Notes under the pieces: generated by a model
The model's input: only the letters and a program-made list of their open reading frames with translations
Told to the model about the DNA's origin: nothing
The model's database searches: none
In this document: in pieces, positions 45,904 to 58,180 of the stretch
How the letters are laid out: every line of letters begins with the position of its first letter
How positions within the stretch are numbered: position 1 is the stretch's first letter
Translations under genes and position numbers: made by a program
NCBI GenBank assembly: GCA_001692895.1
Contig: KV748188.1
Span: forward strand, 1,550,001-1,614,000
DNA: 64,000 bases
Direction of reading: 5' to 3'
Source: Cenococcum geophilum 1.58
Lineage: Eukaryota > Ascomycota > Dothideomycetes > Gloniales > Gloniaceae

Positions 45904-48900
45904 TCAAGCCAACCTAACCATCCTCACCACCGGCCCCGCGTTCTCCCACGCCTTGGCATGGATCCTTGCAACAGTCACCCGCTCGCCATAGTCATAACCC
46001 ATATCCAAATTCACCGCAAGCACATTAACAAGCCCACTGCTTTCCCCAACAGCAGGATACGCTTCGTCGTCAAACAGCTTAATCTCTCCCTCCACGCGCT
46101 TCGGCCCTGCCCTCGCCCAAAACGTATCCTTATGCCGGCTGATCCCTACCAGCAGCATCTTGCTCTCCGTCTCAGTGCTCATGCCCCGCCCCACATAAAC
46201 GTACCCGGCCTGCTCCCACTATAGCCCACAGCGCTTGCCTCAACGGTCTAGTATATAGCGTACCGCCTGGCGGCCCGAAGCGTAGATGTGGTCCGCGTAC
46301 GAGACGTATTCATGTTCTGTAGAGATTATAAAGGCTAAGAGAGGCACGGAGGGCGAGAGGAACTGGAGGATGTTGGGGAGGGTTGGGTTGGCGATTGGCA
46401 CGTTCTCGTCCGCGTCCGTGGAGAGAGCTAGACCTTCCATAACAGCAGCAACAGTATCTTCAGGCGCCTGGACACGGGCAGGGGCAGTAGGGTCTACTGC
46501 AGCCGTTGGGTTGCGCGACAAAGAAACTACTCTATGCTGCTGCCCCTGACACACCGTTACGGCCCAAAGCTCTTTCCTATCAGGATTGATCGTAAACTCG
46601 CGGACCGGCGGCATTAGTAGCGGCTCGTCGGAGCGCGCCTCCGCGAACAGCCTATACTCTACGGGGCCCTTCCATCCAACCCACAACCAGCTGGGGAACT
46701 TCCTGTCGATTTTGTCGTCGAAAGTCGGCATTGCATTCGGGCCCCAGACCGTCAAAACCGTGTTCCTGTTGGTAGGCAACACGTGGTCGAGGACGAGCCT
46801 ACCCTCCATGTTGGCTGAATTCCCCATAATGCCCAAGGTGTGGCCGCGGCGCGGCAGCCGTCCTGCCAGCGCCCACAGCAGCGCGAGGTCGAACGCGGAC
46901 GCGGGGAGACCGCAGAGGACGTCGCTGTGGAAGTACTCGTTGAGGACTGTAATGGTGCCTAGGAAGGCGTTGATAATGTCCGAGTCATAGGAGAGTTATC
47001 GAAGAGTGTACTTCTCAACGAGCTTGCTGTACACTATAAAGCTCTTAGCTCGCCGCGTCAGGTCCCAGGCCGGCAAGCTCCTGGTGGAGATCGAACAGTA
47101 GGTTGTCAAGAGATGTGGCTACTAGTACTTTGCTAGGCATGTCCCAGAATTTCTGCTTAGAGCGCACTAGCCCGTTGACGCCGCACTCCAACAGGACTTT
47201 GTCGCAACGGCCGCACTAGAAGTACACGCAGCGCTCTAAGAAGTACAGGCGGCGGCGCGAGAGCATGCGCTCCTGGAACGTCCAGCCGCGAGTGTCCCAC
47301 CGCGAGGCCTCGAGCGCGAAGTGGAGCGGCAGCGGCGTCGCCACTAAATAAAGAATAACCTGTTCATTGCTATCGCCGCCGTCTGGATCATAGTCCAAGT
47401 CCCTCAACCCAGCCTGCACAACAAGCGTCTCAATCTTCTGCGGCGGCCTCATCCCAGGCCTGGCCCCCGGTAGACCCGCGTCCGCGCTGTCGCCGTAAAT
47501 GGCAACGATCGTCGCAAACGCCTTGCCGTAGACCACGCCCATATACGCGATATCGCGCGCTTTATGTTCCGCGTCATCCTGCACGATGCACAGGGCATTA
47601 ACCCAGAGGTGGCGCTCGCCGGGGGCGTGCACCAGCACAATGGCATCAGAGATGGTGTTTAGTAGCCTAGCCGGCAGCCCCCCCCTCTAGCAGCAGGACT
47701 GGTAGTTTGCCAGGAGCGTCTGCGACATATCAACTGTCCCCCACACGTAGCTCAGCGCGAAGAACTTTACCGCAGAGGTGGCTAGGACTAGGTAGTGGTC
47801 CACCACGTCGATAAAGACTAGTGGCACGTCGGCAGCGTAACGCGGGCTGGCGCCACTACCGCGGTAGCTACTATTGCAGGCCTCGCCGTGGTTCTGGTAG
47901 CAGTCGTTAAGCCACCACTTGAGCGTGGCGGTGTCAACTTGCTGGCCGGCCGCGGAGCGGAGTGGTCCGTCGTCTTTCCCATTCCCAGCGTCGTCCATAA
48001 ACTCTTCAAATTCGCGCTGTTGACCCCTAGCCTCCCNCCCCTGCCGTATCGCCTGCGTGTAGTTTCTAGGGCTAACAATCCTCAGTTCCCCAACCGGCCG
48101 CATGCCGTACTCAACCAACAGGACTTCCTTCCCGCTGGCCAGCTCGCCCACGCGCAGCATCGTGCCCTGGATCTCCGGGTCAATAACGGCGAGACGCAGG
48201 TACAGGGTGTTCCACACCTGGTCGCTGACGATAAGGGAGAGGACGAGCCGGCAGATTAAGCACATCGTTCGCAGTTCCAGCTAGTGCCAGTTGCCAAAGG
48301 GCAGGTACCAACACTCCAAGTCCCATTTAAACCCCCGCGGCCACCGCCACCACCATTCTCAGCCATCGTCGGGCTCAGCAGCTTGACGAGCCTACACATA
48401 TGGCAGAGCTTAGGGTTCGGGCGCCTGCCTTCCGCCTTCACCTTCTCAACACTCTCCTTCTCGAGCTGCGTCTACTTTGCCACGAACTTGGAGTACAACA
48501 TTAGCACGCTAGGGTCGTAGCCGAAAATGCTTATCATCAGCCCGCAAAAATCCATCACAATTCTGTTGTTAGTCGGGTCCATAGCCAGCCGCCGCAGTCC
48601 CAGCTCCGTTTTGTAATCCCTCAACTTCCATCAGGGCCGCAACAAGTGCTGTTCAAGCTCGGCCTTCCCCTTAAGCTGCAGTTCTTCAGCTCTCTTATGT
48701 GCCTCCTCGTCAGTTATTGTTTCTCCGCCATAGGCAGCGTCGGCATAGACCCCAGATGCGTAACAAACTCCTTCCCGATGCCGAGCAGCCCATTAACAAA
48801 ATTGTGGGACTTGCACGCCGTGACTATCCGGTCGTATAGCATTCCCGTTGCTGCGTCTCTTGTCTCCCCACGCGGAGCTAAAGATAACTTCCCCACTTTT

Positions 48901-49112
48901 GTCGAGAGGCTGGAGATCAGAGAACAGTCAACCGGAGGTATAGTCCCTGACTTGTTGACTTCGTTGTTATAGTTATAGCACAGCCCCCAGACATGGAAGA
49001 CAGCATCCGCGAAATCCTCCAGCTTTAGCGATAGAATATACCTGCGCCCAAGCACATCGCCGTAGAGCCTGCGACAACTGTGCCGCTCAGGGTACTCGTT
49101 TCGCATCTCCAT
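45904..49112 (-). pseudogene. HET-domain (heterokaryon incompatibility) protein, broken
   Basis: The minus strand holds the HET domain core in order: FFALSYVWGTVD (about 47,770), RHLWVNALCIVQDD (about 47,600) and TRGWTFQERMLSRRRLYF (about 47,250). A long C-terminal region (WLWVGWKGPVEYR near 46,680) follows, and the N-terminal part (48.2-49.1 kb) has CxxC pairs (LCHMCRLVK, MCLICRLV). In-frame stops at 48281 TAG, 47687 TAG, 47216 TAG, 46996 TAA, 46240 TGA and 46219 TAG, and one at 48472 in a shifted frame, all fit CAG/CAA/CGA with a C-to-T change. Frameshifts lie near 48.35, 48.72 and 47.05 kb, and an undetermined base is at 48037. HET proteins trigger cell death in incompatible fusions. The gene cannot make a full product now. 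Confidence 0.8.
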
Positions 49113-49361
49113 AAGGTGTGAGTGGCCCTTTAAGATAGCTTCTTCTACGTCCTAAACGGACGTTGCGGCGTTTGCAAAATCCCAAAGAAGGCGTATATGG
49201 TCCAGGAGATAGCCACCCCTAACGCTATGGAAGACCGGAACTGTCGCGAGCGTTATATTTAAGTAGTGGACCGCGTTACAGAGGTCTGCGACGTTATTTG
49301 TCTTTTTATATCAAGATAAATAGAGGGTGGCGATCTGGTTAAGGCACGCGGGCTTTCCCTC
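49113..49361. other. Short region between the HET relic and the inverted-repeat element
   Basis: This may be leader or promoter of the broken HET gene. No further structure was seen. Confidence 0.3.
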
Positions 49362-50694
49362 TTACCTCAGAAGCTTAGACTAAGAAATCGATTGCGGATA
49401 TAGGAATATCCGCACCGTCCGCTAAGCTGATTTAGGTCTGAGAGACTTTGGCGAGATTTGTAGGAAAACCTAAACACGGTTTATATAAGAAGACCTTATT
49501 AACTTTAACGAAATTAATCTACCCTCCCACAATACCTATTGACATAAAAATTACATTAGATTATAGAGAAAAGCCTACTCTATAAAGCTATGAGATCTTT
49601 AGCTCCTTATACGCGCGCGACGTTAGGAGGAATTCGTCGTCGTAGAGGCCCCATTCTACTGCACCGCCGAGCCGCTCAGTAAACACCAACGCTGAACGCT
49701 TACGCCCACGCCCACGCCCACGCCCACGCCGCCAGCCCTCTGCGTAGAGCTGTGGAGCTTTGCGAGAGCTCTGCGGAACGAAGCTCAGGGGGAGACCTGC
49801 ACGGAGCTCTGCACGGAGCTCTACCAAAGCTCTGCAAAAGCTCTGCACGAAATTCCGCACGAAGCTCCGCTCGAAGCTCTACTCAAAGCTCTGCACGAAG
49901 CTCTGCACGAAGCTCTACATGGAGCTCTGCACGAAGCTCTACATTAAGTTCTGCACAAAGCTCTACTAAAGCTCTACACAAGGCTCTACACGAAGCTCTG
50001 CAAAAGCTCTGCACGAAGCTCTGCACGAAGCTCTGCATGAAGCTTACCCCCTAGTAGTTGTAGAGGCACTCCGGGCCAAGGGAGGATATTTTCAAGGAAG
50101 GACTCAACTATAGCACCTACTAAGTATTGCAATAGCTTTAAATAGTAGATGTCTACATATTTATATAGTTTTATTAATATTAGCAGACTATTTAATAAGA
50201 TATAATATGTGCTTAGGCTTTTAATAACGCGTTTTTTACCTTTAATAAAATTAATATTAGAACTAAGCGATAGCCGTATAATATATACCATTTAGAAGCC
50301 CTAAGTCTTAAAAAAAAAGTAACTACGTGTGGTAATAATAACGCGTTATATAAATTAATGAATTAGATATCCGCAATATCCGTTTTACGGATTTTGCTTA
50401 GGATTTTAACAAAACTCGCCAAACTGTCTCAGACGTGATTTTGCAATTCGGAAGATGGCGTAGGTTATTCCGACACTAGCTAAAAAATCACGTCTGAGCT
50501 CGCTGAGGTAAGAAACCGATGAATATCCGCTGCGCGGATTATCGAATATACGCAAGCTAACCTATTCGATCGATCGATCTGTTTCTTAGTCGCCTCAGAC
50601 TAAGAAAACCGATTACCGTCCTAAATCAGCTTAGCGGACGGTGCGGATATTCCTATATCCGCAATCGATTTCTTGGTCTGAGCTTCTGAGGTAA
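49362..50694. mobile_element. 1.33 kb element with 75-bp terminal inverted repeats
   Basis: The left arm 49362-49436 and right arm 50620-50694 are inverted copies with only a few mismatches (TTACCTCAGAAGCT... to ...GATTTAGG). Each arm contains the palindrome GCGGATATAGGAATATCCGC. A second, looser pair of inverted motifs (CTGAGA..CTTTGGCGAG and CTCGCCAAACTGTCTCAG) lies inside near 49,440 and 50,415, and further CTCAGACTAAGAAA-type motifs lie near 50,510-50,605. No transposase is present. The middle is AT-rich and includes a minisatellite. No clear target duplication was found. Confidence 0.65.
49750..50045. repeat. 12-bp minisatellite (GAAGCTCTGCAC)
   Basis: About 20 degenerate units of GAAGCTCTGCAC (variants with GGAGCT, AAAGCT and CTACAC) follow one another inside the inverted-repeat element. 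Translations give only Ser/Ala/Arg or Lys/Leu/Cys low-complexity strings, so the open frames here are not believed. A short CGCCCA repeat lies just before it at 49,704-49,730. Confidence 0.8.
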
Positions 50695-50874
50695 ATCGGT
50701 TTCTTAATCTGAGCATGCTGAGTCAAAGAATAGGGCGCTTTTGAGGCTGTCACGTTTTCTTAGCGACCTCACGTGCAGGCGAGGTCCTCGCATTCATGGG
50801 GACCTACGTCGACCTTATTTATCTCGTCACCATTAAGGTCGAACTTTTTTCGGGCTCAGACAGCCTTAACAAAA

Positions 50875-51561
50875 ATGGATGCTTGGGATGACATCGACAT
50901 CGACCCAGAGATCGCAGCTGCTATGGGCTTTTCGTCATTCGGAAATCAGCTGAACAACAAAAAGAGAAAATTCAATCGTCAAGACACTTTCGTGGACGCT
51001 TCTAAACTAAACTCGTCAGGGGCAAATTCGATACAACTCGGTGCTAGGCAAAAGAAAATACCAAGCATAGGTACCCTCCGTTTATCTCAACAAGATGACA
51101 AGGATGGAGAGGAGTGGCTTGATCCTGGGTACGTCGAGGAAAGCGTGGATATGAACGAGGAGTCATCCCTAAGTGCCGATACTGTTCTTCCGCCACAAGC
51201 CAGCCCTTCTAATTTCGAACCAATCAACAGGGCCAATCCAAGGTCCAAAGGGAAGCAAAATCAATCTGGCCCGTCTGGGCTCGCGCAATTTCTGGCGCGT
51301 GGTGAAGTATTCAAACAGGATGTTCCGACCAGCGAAACTGGAGACTCCGGAACAAAACACAGTCTTGATGCTGTCTTCCCGTCTGACCCCTCCCCAACTG
51401 AACCTACGGCGTCCGTTCCATCAATACCCTTGGGAACTTTTGGCCGTGATGATACCCACGTACTGCGCAAAGGGGTTAGGAATGCCCAGGGAGATGTGGC
51501 CTACTTTTTACCTAGCTTTGTTGAAGATCCCTGGGAGAATCAGCGTAAAGAGAGGAAGTGA
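50875..51561 (+). CDS. Conserved ascomycete protein of unknown function
   Basis: A single exon encodes 228 residues. The N-terminus MDAWDDIDIDPEIAAAMGFSSFG and the C-terminus (THVLRKGVRNAQGDVAYFLP followed by SFVEDPWENQRKER) look like conserved ends with a disordered Ser/Pro-rich middle. I recall this pattern from uncharacterised proteins of filamentous ascomycetes, but no function is known to me. The ATG at 50875 was chosen because it starts the conserved block, although the frame is open upstream. It starts 180 bases from the right arm of the inverted-repeat element, so its promoter is short or overlaps that element. Confidence 0.7.
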   Translation: MDAWDDIDIDPEIAAAMGFSSFGNQLNNKKRKFNRQDTFVDASKLNSSGANSIQLGARQKKIPSIGTLRLSQQDDKDGEEWLDPGYVEESVDMNEESSLSADTVLPPQASPSNFEPINRANPRSKGKQNQSGPSGLAQFLARGEVFKQDVPTSETGDSGTKHSLDAVFPSDPSPTEPTASVPSIPLGTFGRDDTHVLRKGVRNAQGDVAYFLPSFVEDPWENQRKERK

Positions 51562-52780
51562 AACGATATGCTTTAGGGAATTGATATAGTTTCATATTAC
51601 TGGGCCGACCGTGCGGGCACCCCTAATCTCGGCACGACTTAGGAGGTGTTTTCTGAACTCTATTTAGCTTCCTTAGAAACACAAACGCTGCTTTTATCTT
51701 GCATCTCAAGAGAGCTAGGATTGACTTCATCATTCTTGTGTTGTAATAGCCAGTAAGCTGCCTGGCCTTTTTCCTTAGGGATTCCTCACACTCAAGAGAC
51801 GTCCGTGCTAAAGCCTTGTCTACAAGTAACCAAAATACAAGCTTAGTATTGGCTAAGAATACATTTGCATAATATGCTGTACGCAGCCATTAGGGAGTCA
51901 CCTGATTAGCAATATTTTAGTGTTGGTATGGCGTAAGTAGGCCATATTAGAGCGGCGCTAGGGTGCTGGAGGTGGATCCAACGGCCTTCTTTCCATTATC
52001 CAATTCAATTCATGATCACGTTCATTGAACCTATCATCACTCATGTGACTCTCCCTCATCAGTCCAGTTATGACGGAAATCACCGATGCAATTCAAGCAT
52101 GTCATATTTCCTAAGCTGGTAACCTGATACCAAATACATTAAAAACGCGTTCGTTCCATTTTCATTTCGTTTCCAATTTCCTTAATTCATCCATGCATCC
52201 ATTCAAGGCCCAAAATACAAGGCTAACCCACCAACCCAAATAACCGGGAAGACAATAGCCACACCACCGCCACGCCCATCCCTTCCCAAGCCAAAAGAAC
52301 GCCTTAAATTCAGATAGCCGTCCCAAGAACCCAACCTCCGGGGCGGCAGAATGCGAGTCAGGACATCTGCATACCAAAACAAGCGGACAAATGGAAACAA
52401 GACGAATAGCAGGCAGCCCTACCCAGACGGGAGCCCACATCCAATCGCGAATGGTACCGTGTTCTTGTCATTTCCAGATGGAGCAATTAGCGCGGTTCAT
52501 TCGTTCGTTAAGCGCCGCGCGCCGGACCGAGCCGCGTCAAAAGCGGCGAGGAAGTGGACTGCGTGAGCTAAGACGCTAAAGGAGTGTAAAGCGGCGATGG
52601 TGGAGCGGAATGTGAAGGGTGGAATTGACGTCGCTTGTTTGAAGATTCCGCCAGGGAGAGGAACAAGACCGCCCAGAGTAAAAAAGGAGTTTACAAGAAA
52701 TCAACAATGATGGGGATTTTGCTAAAAGAACTGGTGAGTCCTAGAAATTCGAACAAGAGAGAAACGTATTGTGGCTCGTC
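51562..52780. other. Convergent intergenic region
   Basis: 3' flanks of the conserved protein gene and of KXD1. No gene, RNA or repeat was recognised. Confidence 0.4.
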
Positions 52781-53460
52781 TCAATAATCGACAGGGGCGG
52801 GATATTGCTTTGATGCGGCTTTGTATTCGTTGGGGTACTTGCGAGCCGCTCTGTCGTTGAGGGCGCTGGTGTCGTCGTTAGTTTTGGCGTTCGCGAAGGA
52901 GCTGAGGTTGGTGAAACTTACGTTACGCGCTTTTGCGTCCATTGCAAATCTCGTTGGACTTCTTTCGCTGTCTTCATTCCGTCGGCAAAGTTTGCTCGTA
53001 CGCTGGCCAGCCGGCGTTGGGCAAGCGCTTGCAATTCGAGAAGTTCGCGGTGCTTGGCGTTGAGTTCGCCGGAACTAAGGACATGGTTAGTCCTTTATTT
53101 CTAGATTTCACAACCAGAGTACGAAACCAATACTTACGTTTGTGCCTGCTTAGCAAGACTGCGATCCAGAGGCATTGGGTCGAAAGCGCCATTAAGACGA
53201 TCGCCCATGTATTCCATCAAATCAACCCCAGACGCAGCTCCGCTAGATTCGTACTCGCTTGCGCTACCTGCATAGTTGCTTGAGGTCGCTGATGGCTCGT
53301 AGGAGGGGACACCCGATGTGGTGACGCTCTCTGGAGCTTCCGGAGGTGAGACAGATACGCGGCTATAGGCATGATGCTGCGTGGTCGGGTAGTAACCCGG
53401 CTTCTTGGGCATGTTAATTGGAAGAGAAGCGGCTGGGTAATAACTGTGAGTAGCAGACAT
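52781..53460 (-). CDS. KXD1: KxDL domain protein (KXD1, BORC/BLOC-1-related)
   Basis: Three exons (53460-53138, 53074-52922, 52865-52781) give 186 residues. The N-terminal half is Ser/Pro/Tyr-rich (PEAPESVTTSGVPSYEPS). The C-terminal half is a helical segment with DRSLAKQAQT, ELNAKHRELLELQALAQRRL and VQRDLQWTQKRV, followed by ALNDRAARKYPNEY, which is the KxDL region of fungal family members. KXD1 proteins belong to BLOC-1/BORC-type complexes on endosomes and lysosomes or vacuoles and affect organelle sorting and position. The 56 bp second intron has a clear CTAAC branch site; the nearer AG would give an intron of only 20 bases. Confidence 0.85.
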
Positions 53461-55336
53461 GGTGGTGAGAAGCTAGGATTCAGAGGTCGGATGTGACGGG
53501 AAGGAAGAGCAATGGTTGGACTGAAGGTGTACGAGAGGGGACTTCGACAGATACTAGTGACGGATGATGAATGGACTTGTGTTTGCTTGTGTGATAAGTG
53601 TGTTTGGATAAGTATACTTGTATGTGCAAACGATGAAGAAAAGATTTCAGAAGAACGTCCGTCCTGGCCGATTTGACTCCCCCTTTTATACCTTTAGCGG
53701 CGAGGGCAGAACTAGCATCTTTTCCGCTGGGGGATTGCTTTGACCCCTTCATCTGACCTCCAACATCTGACCCCGCTCAAGCTGAGATAAAGTTGCATAG
53801 TCCTACATCCACTGAAACCATCTCCCGCTCCATCCGAACCTTGAAGCTTCGTTTCGGCTGACCTGGAAGAATCCCCCAAGAGCGTAGGCCGCAGCCGATC
53901 CATGAGCCCTTGGCGGCGATGGGCCCTCAGGAGTGGGCCCATTGGCCGGTGGCAAACGACTAACAGTTAGATACAGAGCTCGTATCAGCAAGAGAAGCCG
54001 ACGGAGAAAGATTGGCGCCTTGGATGAGGGGTGGGATGTGGAGAGTGATGACTGCGGACAGGCTAGCAATGATGAGAAGCGTAAGGGCAGCAACATCCGG
54101 TAAGCGCGCAAACGCGGAGCCCAAGGCCATGGCAAAAGCAGCGACGGCGGAGGCTGTATGTGCATGGGTAGGATGCTGGATGGATGGGCTAGGTGCTGTC
54201 AAAGTTGATGCGTTGGCTCGCCAGCTCGCCAACGGCTTTGGACATGTAATCTGTCACGGCTGGAAATAGCAGGCAGACGAGCATGGCAAGTCGTCTCGGC
54301 GCTGCAGCAGAGCAGCAGGATCAAGTGAGGCATCGTATCAGCTAATTGAAATAGCTTTGGATGAGTGCAGCTTGCGGGGCTGTGGACGCATCTCATCGCC
54401 ATCAGCAGTCGTTGTTCTGGTGTCGACCCGGCATTTTTATCTCGGTGCCAGATGCGTCATGGCGGCGGCGATAGCTGCCTCAGGCCATTGGCTGTTCTGG
54501 CGAGAACAGGCCCGGGAACGCCCCAACGGCCTTGATCGTGCCACTGATGCCCTACCCCCATCCTTGCAGCGACACCTTTCATGACACCACGCCGACTAAG
54601 GGCGTTCTGCTCTATTGTTCACCACCTCAGCTTCATGTAGTCGCGGAGCACTAGTGGCGGTGAGAGCGGGTCCAACGCTTCATGTGACCAGCCATGCGAA
54701 GTCCTTAAGCATCCAAAGCACCCTTGCGTTAGGGCTGTGCGTCTGCTGCTATCCGTTCCGACTACACGAATATGTTACAGGCTTGCTTATCCCCCATCTG
54801 CGAGCGTACCCTATCTGCCCCGCCTCACCCTTTCTCCAGCGTCTCCGAGTACCTATTCCTAGCATAAGCCTCACTGACTCTCCGCGATTCCGGCACTGGA
54901 CAGCGTTACCTTGGCTCGGACCAGTCACAGGCATGATGTGCGGCGCCGTTGAATTGTGCGGGTGGCCCATCCTCGCGGCGATCCTGCGGTGCCACAGCTG
55001 TCAAAGACCATGTGAGCTGCGCGTGGAGACAGTGTTGTGGAACGAGAACTTGAATTGCAATTGGCATACACTATCCCTGAAGTTACGTCATGTCGGTTCA
55101 TAGAGATGTCGATGTGATGAAACATTTGAATCTCCTCAACGTTTAATTTAATGGGTTCTAAAATCCTTTCTTTTGAATCTAGACAATCTTCTGAATCACT
55201 TTAGTGCTTTTTTTTGGTTGAACGTGTCTTTTCCTACAGAGACGAATACATAATCGTGATCGAACGCTTTTACTTGATCTATTTACCTTGGGCTAAAGCC
55301 CTGCGCGGCATATCTAAAATTCCCGATTTCCGTCCA
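53461..55336. other. Intergenic region KXD1/SEC18
   Basis: 1.9 kb with KXD1's promoter on the left and the 3' flank of SEC18 on the right. It is GC-rich around 53.8-55.0 kb with several open frames, but none starts at a convincing ATG or shows a domain or splice pattern, so no gene is called. Confidence 0.35.
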
Positions 55337-58180
55337 TTATGCGAACGCAGTCCTGGCGGTGATAGCCTGCGCTATTACTCGAGCAAAGCGCCCAGGCATA
55401 TCCTGGTCCTGCTGGGCCGTCTCTATGCCTGTCAAGATCTTCTTAATGCCCACCCCTATCTCTTCACTACCGGTAATCTCCATAATCTCTTTAAGGGCTT
55501 GTTTACGATCTCGTGACTCTGAGAAGGCAGGAGAGCTCACCAAAACATTCTCTAGCTCCCCAGCTGTGTTTACATTGGGTACCGCGATTTCAGCATCAAA
55601 CCGGCTGAATAGGTCTAATTGAGTGAGCACAGACCTTTCTGTCGTTGTGGCGAAAATAAGTAATCGCCGGTTCTGCATGGAGGGCCTTCTGTCAGCAAAT
55701 TACACCTATGTATCTTGATTGCAAAGTATCTGACCTTTGGAGGCTGCTTTCCCAACAAAACCTTCAGCGCAACCAATACTGTATTGCTGAATCTTGGGCC
55801 AATCGGCACCCAATCTACCAGCATTTCAATATTGTCTATTACAATGACACTAAGAGTACTTTTGTACGCATCCCTGAACGTCTTATCAAGCTGTTGTACC
55901 TTCTGCATCTCGTTAAAGCCAACCATGTCTTCTGGCGAAACCAGTTTGATGAAAGGGAAACCAGACTCAATCGCCATTTTCGCTGCGAGGGCTGTTTTAC
56001 CACTTCCAGGAGGGCCATGCAGCGCAACAGACAGCACAGGCGTTGAGTTTAGTTTTCTTACTTGATTAATGTACAATCGTCCTTCTTCGAGGATGTCGTT
56101 AATGAAGTTCGAATAATGGATGATATCGCCCCGAATGCATTTTTCGAGTTCTTCTTCAGCAACACCGAAGAGCGGCTTCACTTCTTCCAGTGCATTCAAA
56201 AAGTCCTGGCGGTTGACCTTCATGTTAACCACATCGTCGTTGATGGCCGCCATTGTGCCGACTTTTATATGTCTGCTGAAAGCAAAAGATGACGCTGCTT
56301 TAACTAATCCATTGATCTCAGCACCTGAGAAGTTTTTCGTCAATCGGGCGAGCTCGTTAACATCGACATCGTTCTCCATGACGTTGTTATTTCGCATCTT
56401 AGCGGTATGGATCTTGAGGATCTGCGCTCGCCCTGACTCGTCAGGAAGGGAAATTTCCATGTGGACTTCCAAACGGCCTGCACGAAGAAGAGCCTCATCG
56501 ATCATGTCCATCCGATTGGTCATGCCAATGAGAAGGATGTTATTCAGCTGATCCACGCCGTCAAGTTTGGAGAGCAGCTGATTGACCACACTGTCTCCAA
56601 CTCCTGTACCTCCACCGCTAGTGCCTCTTTGCTTACATACTGCATCAAGCTCGTCGAAGATAATGATATGGAGGCCACTCTCGTCGCCCTTTTCCTTATA
56701 CTCCTTTTCAGCATCTGCAAAGAGCTTCCGTATGTTTTCTTCCGACTGTCCTACGTATTTGTTGAGCACTTCTGGACCGTTGATGACTTTGGGCTCTCTA
56801 GCGTTGAGCATTTTGCCGATTTGTCGTGCAATCAATGTCTTCCCCGTTCCTGGTGGTCCGTACAATAGGATACCGCGTACATGTTGGATACCCAGTTTTT
56901 CCACTAAGCCAGGGGGAAATATACGAGAAGCAAAGGCTCTTCGAAAGATCTGGCTAAATTCGTTGTCCAGGCCACCTATACCCCTGTGATTGAAAATTAG
57001 TTTATAACTCTCAGGCGACTTGATTTTAAATACACAAAGCTCATCCTATATGTCTCCGAGAGATTCCATGTGCTCCATGTAGCATTGAACGTAGATGTCG
57101 AACAAAGCCGAAAGCGGAGACACTGACTTGAGGGCCTATAAAAACTTCAACTTACATGTCCTCAAATTTGAAACCAGGTTGAATAATGGAATTAGCTGCT
57201 GGCCTTCTGTTAGATGCCTTCAGCTTGATCTCAGATTGTGCACTCTTAAAAAAGTCTATCTGGGTGTGGCGCGTTAAGATCCCTCGAGCGCGTGGGTCGG
57301 TCACGGCTGGGGCCGAGGATGCTGCGGACTTCTCCATGGAAAGGTCAACGAGCTGGACGGTCCTTACAGACATCCGAAGATAGACATTCTTGATATCCAT
57401 AAGAAGTTGTTGCCCAGGAGCTAATATCTGATTTTCGAAGTTCTACCAGCCGTGGGTGTCAGTAGAGTGAGCGCATATTTCCATGTTAAAACCCATCACC
57501 TTTATAAACTGTTTAGCTAACTCGTCTTGATCATAAGATTCATTCGTTATCTTTCTGTTGCTCGCGAAGCCCACTTCCACCTCAGTGGAGCCAAGATATG
57601 ATTGCCCGCCTTGGCTGAATGCATCGTAAGGCTGGATGGATACAATATCTTGAGGGCCTAATGTGATTCCCGCCCAGGTTCTTTGTGCATCCGTGAGCCC
57701 AATTTCTCCGGGTGGGCAGCTTTCAGTAGGTCGTGCGGAGAGAACAAAGTTGCCATTGATCAAAATATAGATGTCGGACCCGTCACGAGAGGGAGGGAAG
57801 TCTCTTGGAGATACTGCGACCCTGGAAGAAGTCAGTGATAAATTCTGTCATTTGAGGAACTAATACGCTCACAAATTTCCGAAGGCGTATGCGTTGCCTC
57901 CCGGACTTTTGATAGGCCTTAGCTGCATCGTGCGTGCACTGTTACCTCCGGCTATAGCTGCGGGTGGCGGTCTTCCCATTGGCGTCCTCTGAGGAGGCTG
58001 ACCGACATAGTTTGGCGGATCGTCATATCCTCCCAACGTTCTTGTATTATATCCACCTTGTCTTGGGGGCGGTTGCTGACTTGGGCGGCCATAGCCATCG
58101 TCTCGTGGTGGTCGAGGTGAGCCGTCTGATCGTAGGCCAAAGGGGTTTGGCATGGCGGGGAGTTTATCTCGGTTGAACAT
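55337..58180 (-). CDS. SEC18: Vesicle-fusing ATPase Sec18/NSF
   Basis: Five exons (58180-57873, 57821-57500, 57442-57156, 56983-55735, 55672-55337) give 833 residues, the usual size of the fungal protein. A Pro/Gly/Arg-rich head (about 1-100) precedes the N domain (about 105-300) and two AAA+ modules. D1 has Walker A GPPGTGKT at 348-355, Walker [10 protein letters not shown] and the [17 protein letters not shown] second-region motif. D2 has GPPGSGKT at about 629 and [10 protein letters not shown]. Sec18 works as a hexamer with Sec17/alpha-SNAP to take apart SNARE complexes after membrane fusion throughout the secretory and endocytic pathways. The 57 bp intron at 57443-57499 is needed to remove an in-frame TAG. 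All motor residues are present. Confidence 0.95.

Noticed and set aside
49752-50054. Open frames in Ser/Ala/Arg or Lys/Leu/Cys code
   Set aside because: They are translations of the 12-bp minisatellite and are open in more than one frame.
53803-55103. Several overlapping open frames between KXD1 and SEC18
   Set aside because: They lack good ATG starts, domains and splice logic, and the GC-rich composition alone explains them.
57443-57499. Premature TAG in SEC18
   Set aside because: GT-AG sites and a CTGAC branch site define a 57 bp intron; removing it restores the family sequence FIK-NFENQ.
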